NCBI RefSeq assembly: GCF_900129635.1
Contig: NZ_FSRB01000001.1
Coordinates: forward strand, 5,297,501 to 5,361,500
Length of the DNA stretch: 64,000 nt
Direction of reading: 5' to 3'
DNA from: Singulisphaera sp. GP187
GTDB lineage: Bacteria > Planctomycetota > Planctomycetia > Isosphaerales > Isosphaeraceae
A program made the translations under genes and the position numbers. Shown piece after piece: positions 1 to 10,100 of the stretch; position 1 is the stretch's first letter; every line of letters starts with the position of its first letter. Below the pieces are notes generated by a model. The model was not told the origin of the DNA, did not search any database, and saw only the letters and a list, made by a program, of their open reading frames with translations.

Positions 1-450
1 CTCCCAATCCTCGTCGTCGTCTTCCTCGTCCGCGTAGTCGGCTTCGTCCAGCGTGACCCAGCGTGGATCATCCTCGGTGGCGATCGAGAGTTCGCGCCCG
101 TTGGCGACGGCTTGCAGGTATTCGGCCACGGTGGCGACGGCATGCTTGCAACTGATGCCTACGGGACAGCTACAGGATGATGCGAGGGTCGGGTGTTTCC
201 GTTTCGGACTGAGCGTCAGCTCGACCGTGGTTGCGTAGCGATTGCCGCCCACGACCGTCGCCAACAGGTCTCCATCACTTGTGATCTTCAAATCTTTGAC
301 TTGTCCGCCGCGCTGATACGACCGCCCGCGGGTGACGGTTGGGCTTCCGGCCCAACGCTCGAGGTCGTCCCAGGTCAGTTTGGCCCATTTGGCCGCAAAG
401 GAGTGGGCCTTTTTTTCCAGATCATCTTCCCGGGATTTGGATCTTGCCAC
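1..450 (-). CDS. SWIM zinc finger protein (C-terminus beyond window edge)
   Basis: The reading frame opens with GTG at 450, four bases after a strong AAGGAGGA ribosome site (456-463), and stays open for 150 codons to the window edge, so the C-terminus is missing. Residues 93-103 carry CxC-x5-CxH (C93, C95, C101, H103), the zinc-binding signature of SWIM domains. The N-terminal part (about 20-80) is the usual WxxL...G..Y..GG...L lead-in seen before SWIM fingers, and the C-terminal end turns into an acidic run (EEDDDED). SWIM domains mediate nucleic-acid or protein contacts; no catalytic partner is visible here. The SWIM assignment is firm, the cellular role unknown. Confidence 0.85.
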   Translation of the reverse strand, partial: MARSKSREDDLEKKAHSFAAKWAKLTWDDLERWAGSPTVTRGRSYQRGGQVKDLKITSDGDLLATVVGGNRYATTVELTLSPKRKHPTLASSCSCPVGISCKHAVATVAEYLQAVANGRELSIATEDDPRWVTLDEADYADEEDDDEDWE

Positions 451-653
451 ACGATCCTCCTTGGGCGCAACAACCCCTTAGGTTTGCCGAGGGCGCATCA
501 CCGGACGGGGGGACTCGTCGGTTCTCAGTGCAGACCCTGAGGCCGATTCATTGGCCTTGATTGGGAATCGTCTATCGTCCGATTCCACGGAGACCCATTC
601 AAGTCCATTTCGACGATCGCGGCCCGCCTGCGCACTCCTCGCGGTGGTGGTGG

Positions 654-2537
654 TTACTGCCGGGCGCGTTTCTCGGTAATCACGCTGGCGGTGGCAAAGG
701 CGTCGAGGACGCCGGAACGGCCGGGGTGGATGGCTTCGAGGCCGAGGCGAGATCGGACGGCATTGGAGAGGAGCTGGCCGGTGCCGGCCAGGATGATCAG
801 ACGCTGGCCTTTGGGCAAGGCGAGGAGTTCGTCGGTGGTGGTCAGGTCGAGCTGGTTGAGGTGGGGGAGCGCGGAGCGGAGGATGAAGCGAAGTCGGCCG
901 CCGGGGGCGGAGCCTTCTTCGGACTGGCGGTTGGGGTCGGGGCTGACCACGGCCACGAGGTCGAACGGTTGTTCGCGGTTGCGGCGGAGGATCATGGCGC
1001 GGAGCATTAAGAGGTCGTCGGTCTCCTTGTGGTGGAAGCAGACTTCCTTGATCCCGCCCGCGGCGGTCACGATCAGGACGGTGGCGAGGAACCCGCCAAG
1101 GACCTGGCGCTGGCGGTCGTCGCGGCGCCTGGCCCAGCGGTCGAGGCCTCGTGTGATCACGACGGCGATCACCAGCAGGTCGAGTGCCAGGTGCAGGCCG
1201 AGGGCGGTGGCGGCGTCGGCTCGGGCGTGGGCGAGGTCGTCCATCGCCCCCCGGAGGTTGGCGCTGGCCCACCAGGCGATCGAGACGGCCGTGGCGGGGG
1301 CGAGCCAGGTCAGGGTCCGGATCGGGATTTGCCGGTTGGCCAGGTCGGTGATCGCTCGCGCGGCCAGCAAGTTCAAAGGGGCGAGCAGGAAGAGGCCGAG
1401 CGCGGGGCGGGGCCCGCTCGGCAAGAGGGTGGGCACCAGCGCGGCCACGGCGAGCCAGAGCACCCAGAACACCCCACCGATGACTTGCTGGTCGTCGTTT
1501 TCGTCGGTCAGGCCCTGGCGGATCATCCGGACCGTGGCGTAGATCCCGAGCGGCAGAGTGGCGGGGGCCAGGTCGATCAGGCGGCCCAGGAGGCTCGGGC
1601 TCCCCTGGCCCGGCGGGCCGAGCGGAGCCAACGCCGCGGCGATGATCTGGGAGCCGTAGGTGGCGTACATCCGGATGTTCCAGGGAGCCGCCAGCGCCAG
1701 CCCGATCGCCAGGGCCACTGCGCTGGCAACCAGGCTCGGGTTGTGGCGCCACGACAGCCACCAACGCCCCGACGCCCGCCCGCCCGGGGGCGGCCCGGTG
1801 TGGAGATAGGCCTGGTGCAGCAGGATGACCGGAATGCTGATCAGGCCGAGCCCGCCGAGCGACATCAGGGCCAGGCCCAGGGCCAGGCCCCCCAGAATCG
1901 TCGCGGATGCCGTGCCCGACCATCCCCAGAGGGGCGCGGACTCTGCCCCGGCCCGGAGATGCCAGCCGTAGCAGAGCAAGGCCGCCAACGTGCCCGCCAG
2001 CCCCAGGGTGGTCGGGGTCGCCTCCTGCATCTGGATCAGCAGGTTTCGGTTGAACCCCATCAAGATCGCCGCGATCAGGCCCAGGCCGGGCCCATGCCAG
2101 AGCCGGCCGTGGAGGTAGATCAAGACGACGACGAGGATCCCTCCCACATAGCTGGGCAGCACGGTGGCACGCGGATCTCGGTCGGGGCTCAGCGCCAGGC
2201 CGACCGCTTCGAGCCAGGCGTACAAGGGGGGCTGGAGAGCCACCGCTCGGAACGCACGGGCCTCGTGCACCGGCTTCACGTCCGCGATCGCCGGAACCTG
2301 GTCGACGACCATGCCGTCGAGCACCGCCAGTCCGCGCAGGCCCCACCAGGGGCCGGGAGGGTTGAGGTCCCAGCTATTGAGTGCGTAGAGGCCCGGGAGG
2401 ACCGCCACCAGCACGACCAAAGGAAAGAACATCGCTGACCGAGGTGCGGGGCGCACCAGGGGGCGCGCCGAGGTGATCGGCACTTCGGCCCGACCCCGGA
2501 TCTCACCTTTCGGCCGCGTTGCCAGCCTTGGCATCAT
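654..2537 (-). CDS. Multi-spanning membrane protein, GT39/ArnT-like glycosyltransferase
   Basis: About 627 residues with one N-terminal membrane helix (FFPLVVLVAVLPGLYAL), a periplasmic-type loop containing acidic residues (NSWDLNPPGPWW, VKPVHEAR), then many hydrophobic helices up to about residue 470 and a soluble tail with DLVAVVSPDP and RLIILAGTGQLL. This is the architecture of GT-C (PMT/ArnT-like) lipid-linked sugar transferases, which use a polyprenyl-phosphate sugar donor at the outer face of the inner membrane. The first loop lacks an obvious DE pair, so activity is uncertain. ATG 2537 was chosen because AGAAGG lies 11 bases upstream; a GTG at 2549 has no usable spacing. It could also be an uncharacterised membrane protein with the same fold. 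Confidence 0.6.
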   Translation of the reverse strand: MMPRLATRPKGEIRGRAEVPITSARPLVRPAPRSAMFFPLVVLVAVLPGLYALNSWDLNPPGPWWGLRGLAVLDGMVVDQVPAIADVKPVHEARAFRAVALQPPLYAWLEAVGLALSPDRDPRATVLPSYVGGILVVVLIYLHGRLWHGPGLGLIAAILMGFNRNLLIQMQEATPTTLGLAGTLAALLCYGWHLRAGAESAPLWGWSGTASATILGGLALGLALMSLGGLGLISIPVILLHQAYLHTGPPPGGRASGRWWLSWRHNPSLVASAVALAIGLALAAPWNIRMYATYGSQIIAAALAPLGPPGQGSPSLLGRLIDLAPATLPLGIYATVRMIRQGLTDENDDQQVIGGVFWVLWLAVAALVPTLLPSGPRPALGLFLLAPLNLLAARAITDLANRQIPIRTLTWLAPATAVSIAWWASANLRGAMDDLAHARADAATALGLHLALDLLVIAVVITRGLDRWARRRDDRQRQVLGGFLATVLIVTAAGGIKEVCFHHKETDDLLMLRAMILRRNREQPFDLVAVVSPDPNRQSEEGSAPGGRLRFILRSALPHLNQLDLTTTDELLALPKGQRLIILAGTGQLLSNAVRSRLGLEAIHPGRSGVLDAFATASVITEKRARQ

Positions 2538-2870
2538 GCGACGACCCACCTTCTCAAAAACAACTCCCTACTGCCTGATAACTCCACGGATGTGGCGCAC
2601 CTTACCACAATCGCGTGAAACGCGGGAGAGAGTTTCTTGGCGGCTGGGCACGCCCCCCCACTCACTCAATCGTCGCAGGATCCTTCCGGGGACGCCGCAC
2701 CATCCGGTCGAATGCGGGTCAGCCTTGCGAGGATCGAGCTTCCGGCGCGCCTCGTCGAGATCTCTCCGGGGGAGATACGCCGGGTCCAGGGATCGGGTCG
2801 CCGATCGAAACATCGAAGGTCCGGCACTGAAAGTCGCCCTTGATCGCGGGATCGGCCTCAAAGGGGTGGG

Positions 2871-3045
2871 AAAGGGGGCGGTCACCCGATCCCACTCGGT
2901 CTGCTCATGGTCGGCGGTTCCTTGATCGACGCCGGTCATGAGGTGAGGTTGCTGGATTCCGAATGCCGCCGCTTAAGCCTGAGTGCCAACGTGGGCGAGG
3001 TCCGACGGTGGCGACCGGACGTGGTGATGACCGGTCACGCCGAAT
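2871..3045 (+). pseudogene. Remnant of a B12-binding (radical SAM-type) protein N-terminus
   Basis: In one frame this stretch encodes PLGLLMVGGSLIDAGHEVRL followed by LLDSECRRLSLS, then EVRRWRPDVVMTGHA. That is the opening of a cobalamin-binding domain as found at the N-terminus of B12-dependent radical SAM enzymes (PLG-L..-A..L..AGHEV.L.D, then PDVV...GH). There is no start codon with a ribosome site, the similarity stops after TGHA, and nothing resembling the radical SAM CxxxCxxC core follows. It is therefore a decayed fragment. The rest of 2538-3057 shows no supportable gene. The domain call is from motif recognition only. Confidence 0.5.
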
Positions 3046-3057
3046 TGGACCGGTACC

Positions 3058-4077
3058 TCAGCGCGGGGCGGTCCCCCGCTCTCGGAGTCGGTATTCGCCC
3101 GCGGCCGCAGTCGGGGGCTGCAACCAACGCATCAGACCCAGCGTCTCCTCGCCGATCGACAAGGAATATCCGTCGATCTGCGTGACCGGCACGATGCCCA
3201 CATTGCTGTTGGTGACGAATGCCTCCCGGGCCTCGCCCAGCCTCGCAAGTGGGATCACCTGCTCGTGGATCGGCACGGGCGAGTTCGTCAGCAGGTAATG
3301 CCGGACCGTGCCGGGCAGCATTCCACCGTCCGCCGTCGGCGTCGACCAGCCATCGCTCGTGCGAATGAAAATGTTTGCGTGAGAAGCTTCCAGCAGGTTC
3401 CCGTCCGCGTCGATCAGCAGGGCGCTGTCGAACCCGTCCTGCGCCGCCTGTTGGCCGATGCGCAGCCGTGTGGCGTACTGGAACGTCTTCAAGGTCAGGT
3501 AGGCTTGGCCCTTGCTGACCGGGCTCGGGCGGGTTCGCAGCCGGATCGACGAGGGTGGGTACGGCATCGGCGCGGCGCTCATCCAGACCAGACCCGGCGC
3601 ACCGGACCGGCCGGCGCTCACGTTGAGCCGCACGGTCACGTCCTGGGACGTCAGGGAGCGGACGTACGCGGCGACCTGCTCGCGGTCGGGCAGTCGCTCC
3701 GGCGTCACCTGGATGCCCAGCACTTCGGCCGTGCTCCGGATCCGATCGAGGTGCAGCGGCCAAAGCCAAGGGGCGCCACCGACCGTCCGGGTGGATTCCC
3801 ACGCCCCTCGGCCGAAGAGGAGCCCCTCGTCCGAGGGGTCGATGTAGAACCGATCGAGCGGCACGACCCGGCCGTCGACCCAGAGCAGGGACACGACACG
3901 GGCGAGCTCCTGGACGATCCGGGGCGGCAGCTCGTCGGGCAGGTTGATTCCCCGGTCCCGCAGCACGCCGACCGGGTCATGCACCAGGCGGCGCTCGAGG
4001 CCCGACCCGGCCGATGACGGGTCGCCGGCGCGGGTCAGTTCTTGATCTAACATTGGTGATGATTGTTGATCGGACAT
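3058..4077 (-). CDS. Class IV PLP aminotransferase with NHLP-leader-like N-terminus
   Basis: 339 residues. Residues about 66-320 match the fold-type IV PLP family (branched-chain aminotransferase / aminodeoxychorismate lyase): LWVDGRVVP, GLLFGRGAWEST, the Schiff-base lysine K197 in LTLKTFQYATR, ALLIDADGNLLEASHANIFI and a late GMLPGTVR. It would act on amino or amino-deoxy substrates in the cytoplasm; the exact substrate cannot be read from sequence. Unusually, residues 32-70 (DPVGVLRDRGINLPDELPP... then VVSLLW) resemble the nitrile-hydratase-like leader (NHLP) of some RiPP precursors. ATG 4077 has GAAAGAGG upstream. It is divergent from nothing and ends convergent with the decayed B12 fragment. 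Confidence 0.85.
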   Translation of the reverse strand: MSDQQSSPMLDQELTRAGDPSSAGSGLERRLVHDPVGVLRDRGINLPDELPPRIVQELARVVSLLWVDGRVVPLDRFYIDPSDEGLLFGRGAWESTRTVGGAPWLWPLHLDRIRSTAEVLGIQVTPERLPDREQVAAYVRSLTSQDVTVRLNVSAGRSGAPGLVWMSAAPMPYPPSSIRLRTRPSPVSKGQAYLTLKTFQYATRLRIGQQAAQDGFDSALLIDADGNLLEASHANIFIRTSDGWSTPTADGGMLPGTVRHYLLTNSPVPIHEQVIPLARLGEAREAFVTNSNVGIVPVTQIDGYSLSIGEETLGLMRWLQPPTAAAGEYRLRERGTAPR

Positions 4078-4194
4078 GTTTGCCTCTTCCTTTCGGCCTC
4101 CGTGGAGGTGATTGCCGTTCAGGGTGCCGGCACGCCGAACGGGGCGGGCCCCGGCGTTCGCCGAACGCCGAGGCCCGCGGTTGGGGGCGAGGCC

Positions 4195-7100
4195 TTAGCG
4201 GCCCGGACCCCGCCGTGCGACACGGGGCGCGTGGACCGAGGCCTTGGCCGCGCCCCGATGGGCCGCACCACCCACCGAGCCCGCGTGTTGCTGGAGCCGC
4301 GCCAGTTCCGCCCGGCCGGCGAGCGGCCCGCGCGGCACCGCCGCCGCCTGTCGCATCGCCGGGTGCAGCCGGACCGGCCGGGTCCCCACCGTCGGAACCT
4401 GGCTCAGGACGTGAGGCGGCGCCGGGAACGGCCCCATCCCCCACGGCACCTGACCCTGGCCGAGGATCGGCCCGAAGTTCGGATGGTTGCTGTCGAACCG
4501 CGACGGGTCCAGGGCCCGGCGACGGGTGAGACGCTCCATCGCATTGCCGATGTGGATCGCCGTGTTCCGGAGCTGGCCCTTCGGCCCGTGCGGCTGGAGC
4601 TCGCCGAAGTCGTAGCCCATGCCGCATTGCCCCGGCGCGACGACGATGTTCGAGACCCGAGCGTTGCCGGCCGTGCCGCCCAGAGTCCCAACCGCGTCCT
4701 TAAAGTGGTGGAAGTGCACCGGCGGGGTCTCGGTCAGCGTGTAGGTGCCGGGACGCAGGCCTTCGAATTCGTAATTCCCCTCGGCGTCGGTCGTGGTGGT
4801 CCGCGTCACGGACTGACCCAAGTCGTCGACTCCCGTCAAGGTCACCGTCACGCCGGCGATGCCGAAGTCGGCCCCGCTGTCGAACTGCCCGTTGTGGTTC
4901 AGGTCGTAGTATACCCGACCCTCGAGGCAGGTGCTGACCGGGAGCTCGCCGAAGTCATAGGCCACGGCCGCGGTGCCGGGACCGATGACGACCTGCCGGG
5001 TGTTGTCGTTGCCCGGCAGGCCGCCGGACGAACCGGTGCGGTCTTTGCCGTCCAGGTAGTCGGAAGGCTGCACCTCGGTCACTGTGTAGGTGCCCGGCCG
5101 CAGCCCGGTGAAGCTGTAGCTACCGTCGGGGCCGGAGACCGCCGTCAGATCGACCGGGTTGCCCAGGTCGTCAACACCGGTCAGGTGCACGATCGTGCCG
5201 GGGATCGGGGGCTCGCCCGGTTCGCGGACACCGTCGTTGTTCAAGTCGACGTACACCTGGCCGCTGAAGCTCGACAGGGGCAGGATGCCGGCATCGCGGG
5301 TCGTATCGTGCTGGCCCGAGACCAGGGTGAACGGATCGGTCCGGCCGTTCTGCGGGTTGGCGTCGCTGTCGTTCGGGTCGGCCGCCCCCACCGGCCCTTG
5401 CTGGGTGAACGCGTAGTTCGACGGCAGCGTGGACGGGTCGAAGCCGACGGAGTAGGTCCCGGGGATGAGGTTGTCGAACAGATAGTTGCCGTTGGCGTCG
5501 GTGGTCGTGGTGGCGACCACGTTGCCGGCGGCGTCGTAGAGCCGGACGACGACGCCAGGGACCCCCGGCTCTCCCGGATCCTGCTTCCCGTCGCCGTTGG
5601 TGTCGATGAAGACGTGGTCACCGACGCTGGCTGGCTGGAAGAGGCCGATGTCGACGTTGGAGTTGCCCGTCCCGGGGCCGCCTGGGCCGGCGTCCGGGTT
5701 GGTCCCCGGCGGCGTCAAGGTGACCGGCGTGCTCGTCACCGTCGTGCCGGTCTGGGTTCCGTGGTCGACGTTGTTCCCTGTGTTGGTGTAGTCGGTCGAG
5801 CCGGGCTCGGCCGGCCCGTTCGTGCTGCCGTTGGTCCCCGTGCTGGAGACGTAGCCCGGCGGTGGTGTGACCTGGACGGTGTAGGTGCCGGGGACCAGGT
5901 CGGTGAACTGGTACTTACCGTTGGCGTCGGTGGTCGTCGTCGCGACTGGATTGCCGTTGGCGTCGAGCAGGGTGACGGTGGCGCCCGGGATGCCGGTCTC
6001 GCCGTTGTCGAGCTTGCCGTCGTTGTTGGCGTCGTTCCAGACCGTGTCGCCGAGGGTCAGGGGCGTGAAGAACCCGAAGTCCTGCGTGGTGTCGCTGTTG
6101 GCGTCAATCGCCGGGTCGTTGATCCCCGGGGTTGGTCCCTCGCCGGTCGGTGCCGACCCCGGCGCCAGCGTGATCCGGCTGCCGAGCACCACGCCGCCGC
6201 TGCCCAGCGTGCCCGAGGTTGTCCCATGGTCCTGGCCGTCGGACCCCGACCCGAGCGACGTCGGCTCGTAGGGCCCGGTGCCCGAGCCGACCGTCCCGGT
6301 GCTGCTGATCCGGCCGGCCAGCGAGCCTCCGTTGGCGAAGTTGGACGCGTCCACCCGCACCTGGTAGGTGCCGGGGATCAGGTTGGTGAACAGGTAGTTG
6401 CCCGTCGCGTTCGTCGTGGTCGTGGCGACTACTTTGCCGTTGGCGTCGAGCAGCGATACCGCCACCCCGGCGATGCCCTGCTCGCCGCTGTCGAGCTTGC
6501 CGTCGTTGTTGGCGTCGTTCCAGATCAGGTTGCCGATCGAGAGCGTTGGGAAGAGGCCGATGTCGACGTTGGAGTTGGCCGTCCCGGGGCCGCCCGGGCC
6601 GGCGTCCGGGTTGGTTCCCGGCGGCGTCAGGGTGACCGGCGTGCTCGTCACGGTCGTGCCGGTCTGGGTCCCGTGGTCGACGTTGTTCCCGGCGTTGGTG
6701 TAGTCGGTCGAGCCGGGCTCGGCCGGCCCGTTCGTGCTGCCGTTGGTCCCCGTGCTGGAGACGTAGCCCGGCGGTGGTGTGACCTGGACGGTGTAGGTGC
6801 CGGGGACCAGGTCGGTGAACTGGTACTTACCGTTGGCGTCGGTGGTCGTGGTGGCGATCGGGTTACCGTTGGCGTCGAGCAGGGTGACGGTGGCGCCCGG
6901 GACGCCGGTCTCGCCGTTGTCGAGCTTGCCGTCGTTGTTGGCGTCGTTCCAGACCGTGTCGCCGAGGGTCAGGGGCGTGAAGAATCCGAAGTCCTGCGTG
7001 GTGTCGCTGTTGGCGTCAATCGCCGGGTCGTTGATCCCCGGGGTTGGTCCCTCGCCGGTCGGTGCCGACCCCGGCGCCAGCGTGATCCGGCTGCCGAGCA

Positions 7101-10100
7101 CCACGCCGCCGCTGCCCAGCGTGCCCGAGGTCGTCCCATGGTCCTGGCCGTCGGACCCCGACCCGAGCGACGTCGGCTCGTAGGGCCCGGTGCCCGAGCC
7201 GACCGTCCCGGTGCTGCTGATCCGGCCGGCCAGCGAGCCTCCGTTGGCGAAGTTGGACGCGTCCACCCGCACCTGGTAGGTGCCGGGGATCAGGTTGGTG
7301 AACAGGTAGTTGCCCGTCGCGTTCGTCGTGGTCGTGGCGACTACTTTGCCGTTGGCGTCGAGCAGCGATACCGCCACCCCGGCGATGCCCTGCTCGCCGC
7401 TGTCGAGCTTGCCGTCGTTGTTGGCGTCGTTCCAGATCAGGTTGCCGATCGAGAGCGTTGGGAAGAGGCCGATGTCGACGTTGGAGTTGGCCGTCCCGGG
7501 GCCGCCCGGGCCGGCGTCCGGGTTGGTCCCCGGCCGCGTCAAGGTGACCGGCGTGCTCGTCACGGTCGTGCCGGTCTGGGTTCCGTGGTCGACGTTGTTC
7601 CCGGCGTTGGTGTAGTCGGTCGAGCCGGGCTCGGCCGGCCCGTTCGGGCTGCCGTTGGTCCCCGTGCTGGAGACGTAGCCCGGCGGTGGTGTGACCTGGA
7701 CGGAGTAGGTTCCGGGGACCAGGTCGGTGAACAGGTACTTACCGTTGGCGTCGGTGGTCGTCGTCGCGACTGGATTGCCGTTGGCATCGAGCAGGGTGAC
7801 GGTGGCGCCCGGGACGCCGGTCTCGTTGTTGTCCAGCTTGCCGTCGTTGTTGGCGTCGTTCCAGACCGTGTCGCCGAGGGTCAGCGGTGTGAAGAACCCG
7901 ACATCGAGCGTGTGGTCGTTCTGGCCGAGTTCGCCGGTGGTGTACGGGATGACGGCGAAGCCGCCGCTCAGCGTGGCGTTCGAGTCGCGGGCCTCGCCGT
8001 TGGCCGACGGGTCGTTGTTGGCCGGGGACAGTTTCATCCCGCTCAGCGTGGCCTGAGTGGGGTCGATGCGGATCTGGTAGTTGTGGTTCGGCAGGAGGTT
8101 CAGCCCGTACTGCGCGCTCGCCGTCGACGTCCGGCGGGGGTCGCTGCTGAAGTAGTAATTCCCGTTCGCGTCGGTGGTGGCGGTGGCGATAACGGCGTTG
8201 GTGCTGGGATCGAAGAGTTGGACCACGACGCCGGCGAGGCTCGGCTCGCTGGCGTCCTGGGCGCCGTTGTTGTTATCGTCCCGCCACACCCGGTTCCCGA
8301 TCTCGATCGGGGCCGGCGCGGGCATGTAGATCACGTCCCCCATGCCGTTCGATTTGCCGAAAGTGCCCGGCGCGGCCGGGTCCTGAAAGGCGAGCGAAGG
8401 GCCATATGTGTGATACGCCTTGTCTGCGTGGCCGGAAGTGTTATTGAACCACCGAATCCCGCCCGTCACCGACGGGGCGGTATTGGGCCCGTCCATGGCC
8501 GTCACCACCGTGTCCGGGAACCCGGGCACCTGGGCCAGGCCCCCTTCGGTCACGGCGCTGTGAAACGTCAGATAGTTCTGGTCGGAGTAGAACGAGGTCT
8601 CCGTGCCCGGCGGCGCGGTGTAGATGTCCTGTTCGATCGTGAACGTGCCATTCCCGTTCGGCGTCGCCCGCAGGGTGTCACCCCCGCCGACCCCTGAGTA
8701 CTCCATGGCCGGCATGGCCGGGTTATCGAACGTGCCAACCCCGAACTGGTCGGCCCCGCGGTCGCGGATGCCCAGGGCGAGGTTCCCGGCCGCGTCGAAC
8801 GACAGCCCGGTCAGCATCGGCTGAGTGTACTCGCCGAAGGTATACAAGGGGTTAGCAGCGCCAGTGTTCTGGAACGTTGCACTCCAGGGGTGCCACGTCG
8901 CCAGGGCGGTGATGACCACCCCCCGGTTATACGTCATGTCGCGGATTTCGAGCACCTGCGTGTAGGCATGGGTGGACGGGTCGAACCTGTACACGTAGCT
9001 GTGCAGATCGGCCGCGTTCTGCGTCGACTGGGCGGAGTTGACCATGCCGATGTAGACCTGCCCGTTGTGGACGGTCACGGCGAACGGTCGGATGTCTGCC
9101 CCGTTGGTCCCGGTCGCGTCGGCGGGGATGGGGACCGGGTATGCCGTGGCGGCCCCCGGGTTGGCGAGCGGGATGGCGTATAGGCTCTTGTCGGCCAGGT
9201 TCATCACGTACAGCGTCGACCCGTCGGCGGAGACGGCGGTCCCACCCAGCGAGCTCGTCCCGACCGCGTCCCAGCCGGCGTTGCCGTTGTCCGTGTTGAA
9301 GTCGGCGGTGTTGTGGGCGTTGGCCGAGGCACTGGCCAGGGTCGTGAGGACGGTCGGCACGCCGGTGGCGGTGAACGCGCCGGTGGCCGGGTTGTAGGTC
9401 ACCGGGATCTGATAGATCGCCCCCGCCCCTCCGGGGCCGAAGTCGGTGTGCTTCTTGAAGAAGGCCGCCGCGTACACCGTGCTGGTCTTCGGGTTGTAGG
9501 TGAGCCCCCATGTCGTCCCCACCTGGGCGTAGGTCGCGAGGGTCGAGGTGGCCGGGTTCCCGTAGGTGGTCGGGTCGTTGGATGGGGACGGGTCGGTATA
9601 CGACGACCCTGCCGAATACGGGAAGCCGACGATCGTCGGGCTGTTCGCGAACGTCCCGGTGTGCGACCCGTAGGAATAGATCTGGCTCGCCAGGAACGGG
9701 TTATCGACCGAAAAGTCCCCCTGCTGGACCGCTCCGAAGCTAAGGCTCGTCGCCCCTCCGTCCGCGGCGAACTGGACCGAGCCTCGGTTGGTCGGCCCTT
9801 GAGGGCCCGAGGAGAACCCGGCCGGCAGGTTCGTGAACTCGATCCGGTACGGCCCGGTCCCGCTGGCGTTCAGCGCGTAGGTGCCGTTGGCGATCGTCGT
9901 GGCCGTGCCGGCGACGTTGCCGGTGGGACCGTAGGCGGTCACGGTGACGCCCGCGAGGCCGCGGTCCGCCGCGGTGCCAACCGAGCCGTTGCCGCTGGCG
10001 TTGGGGATCGAGCCCCCGATGTCGAAGGCGCCGTTGGCGTTGAAGTCCTCGAACACCAACCCGGAGTAGGTTCCCGAGAGCAACTCTCGCGGCTCCAAGG

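Noticed and set aside
478..2346. 622-codon minus-strand frame
   Set aside because: Overlaps the membrane protein gene in another frame; Arg/Pro-rich composition of a shadow frame.
2568..2939. 123-codon minus-strand frame
   Set aside because: Composition not protein-like and it runs antisense to the B12-binding remnant.
4063..8697. 1544-codon open frame on the plus strand
   Set aside because: It lies antisense to the SdrD repeat gene. Its repeated VGVVPDRVAE-type text mirrors the repeats and the GC-rich codon pattern; there is no signal, family or ribosome site.
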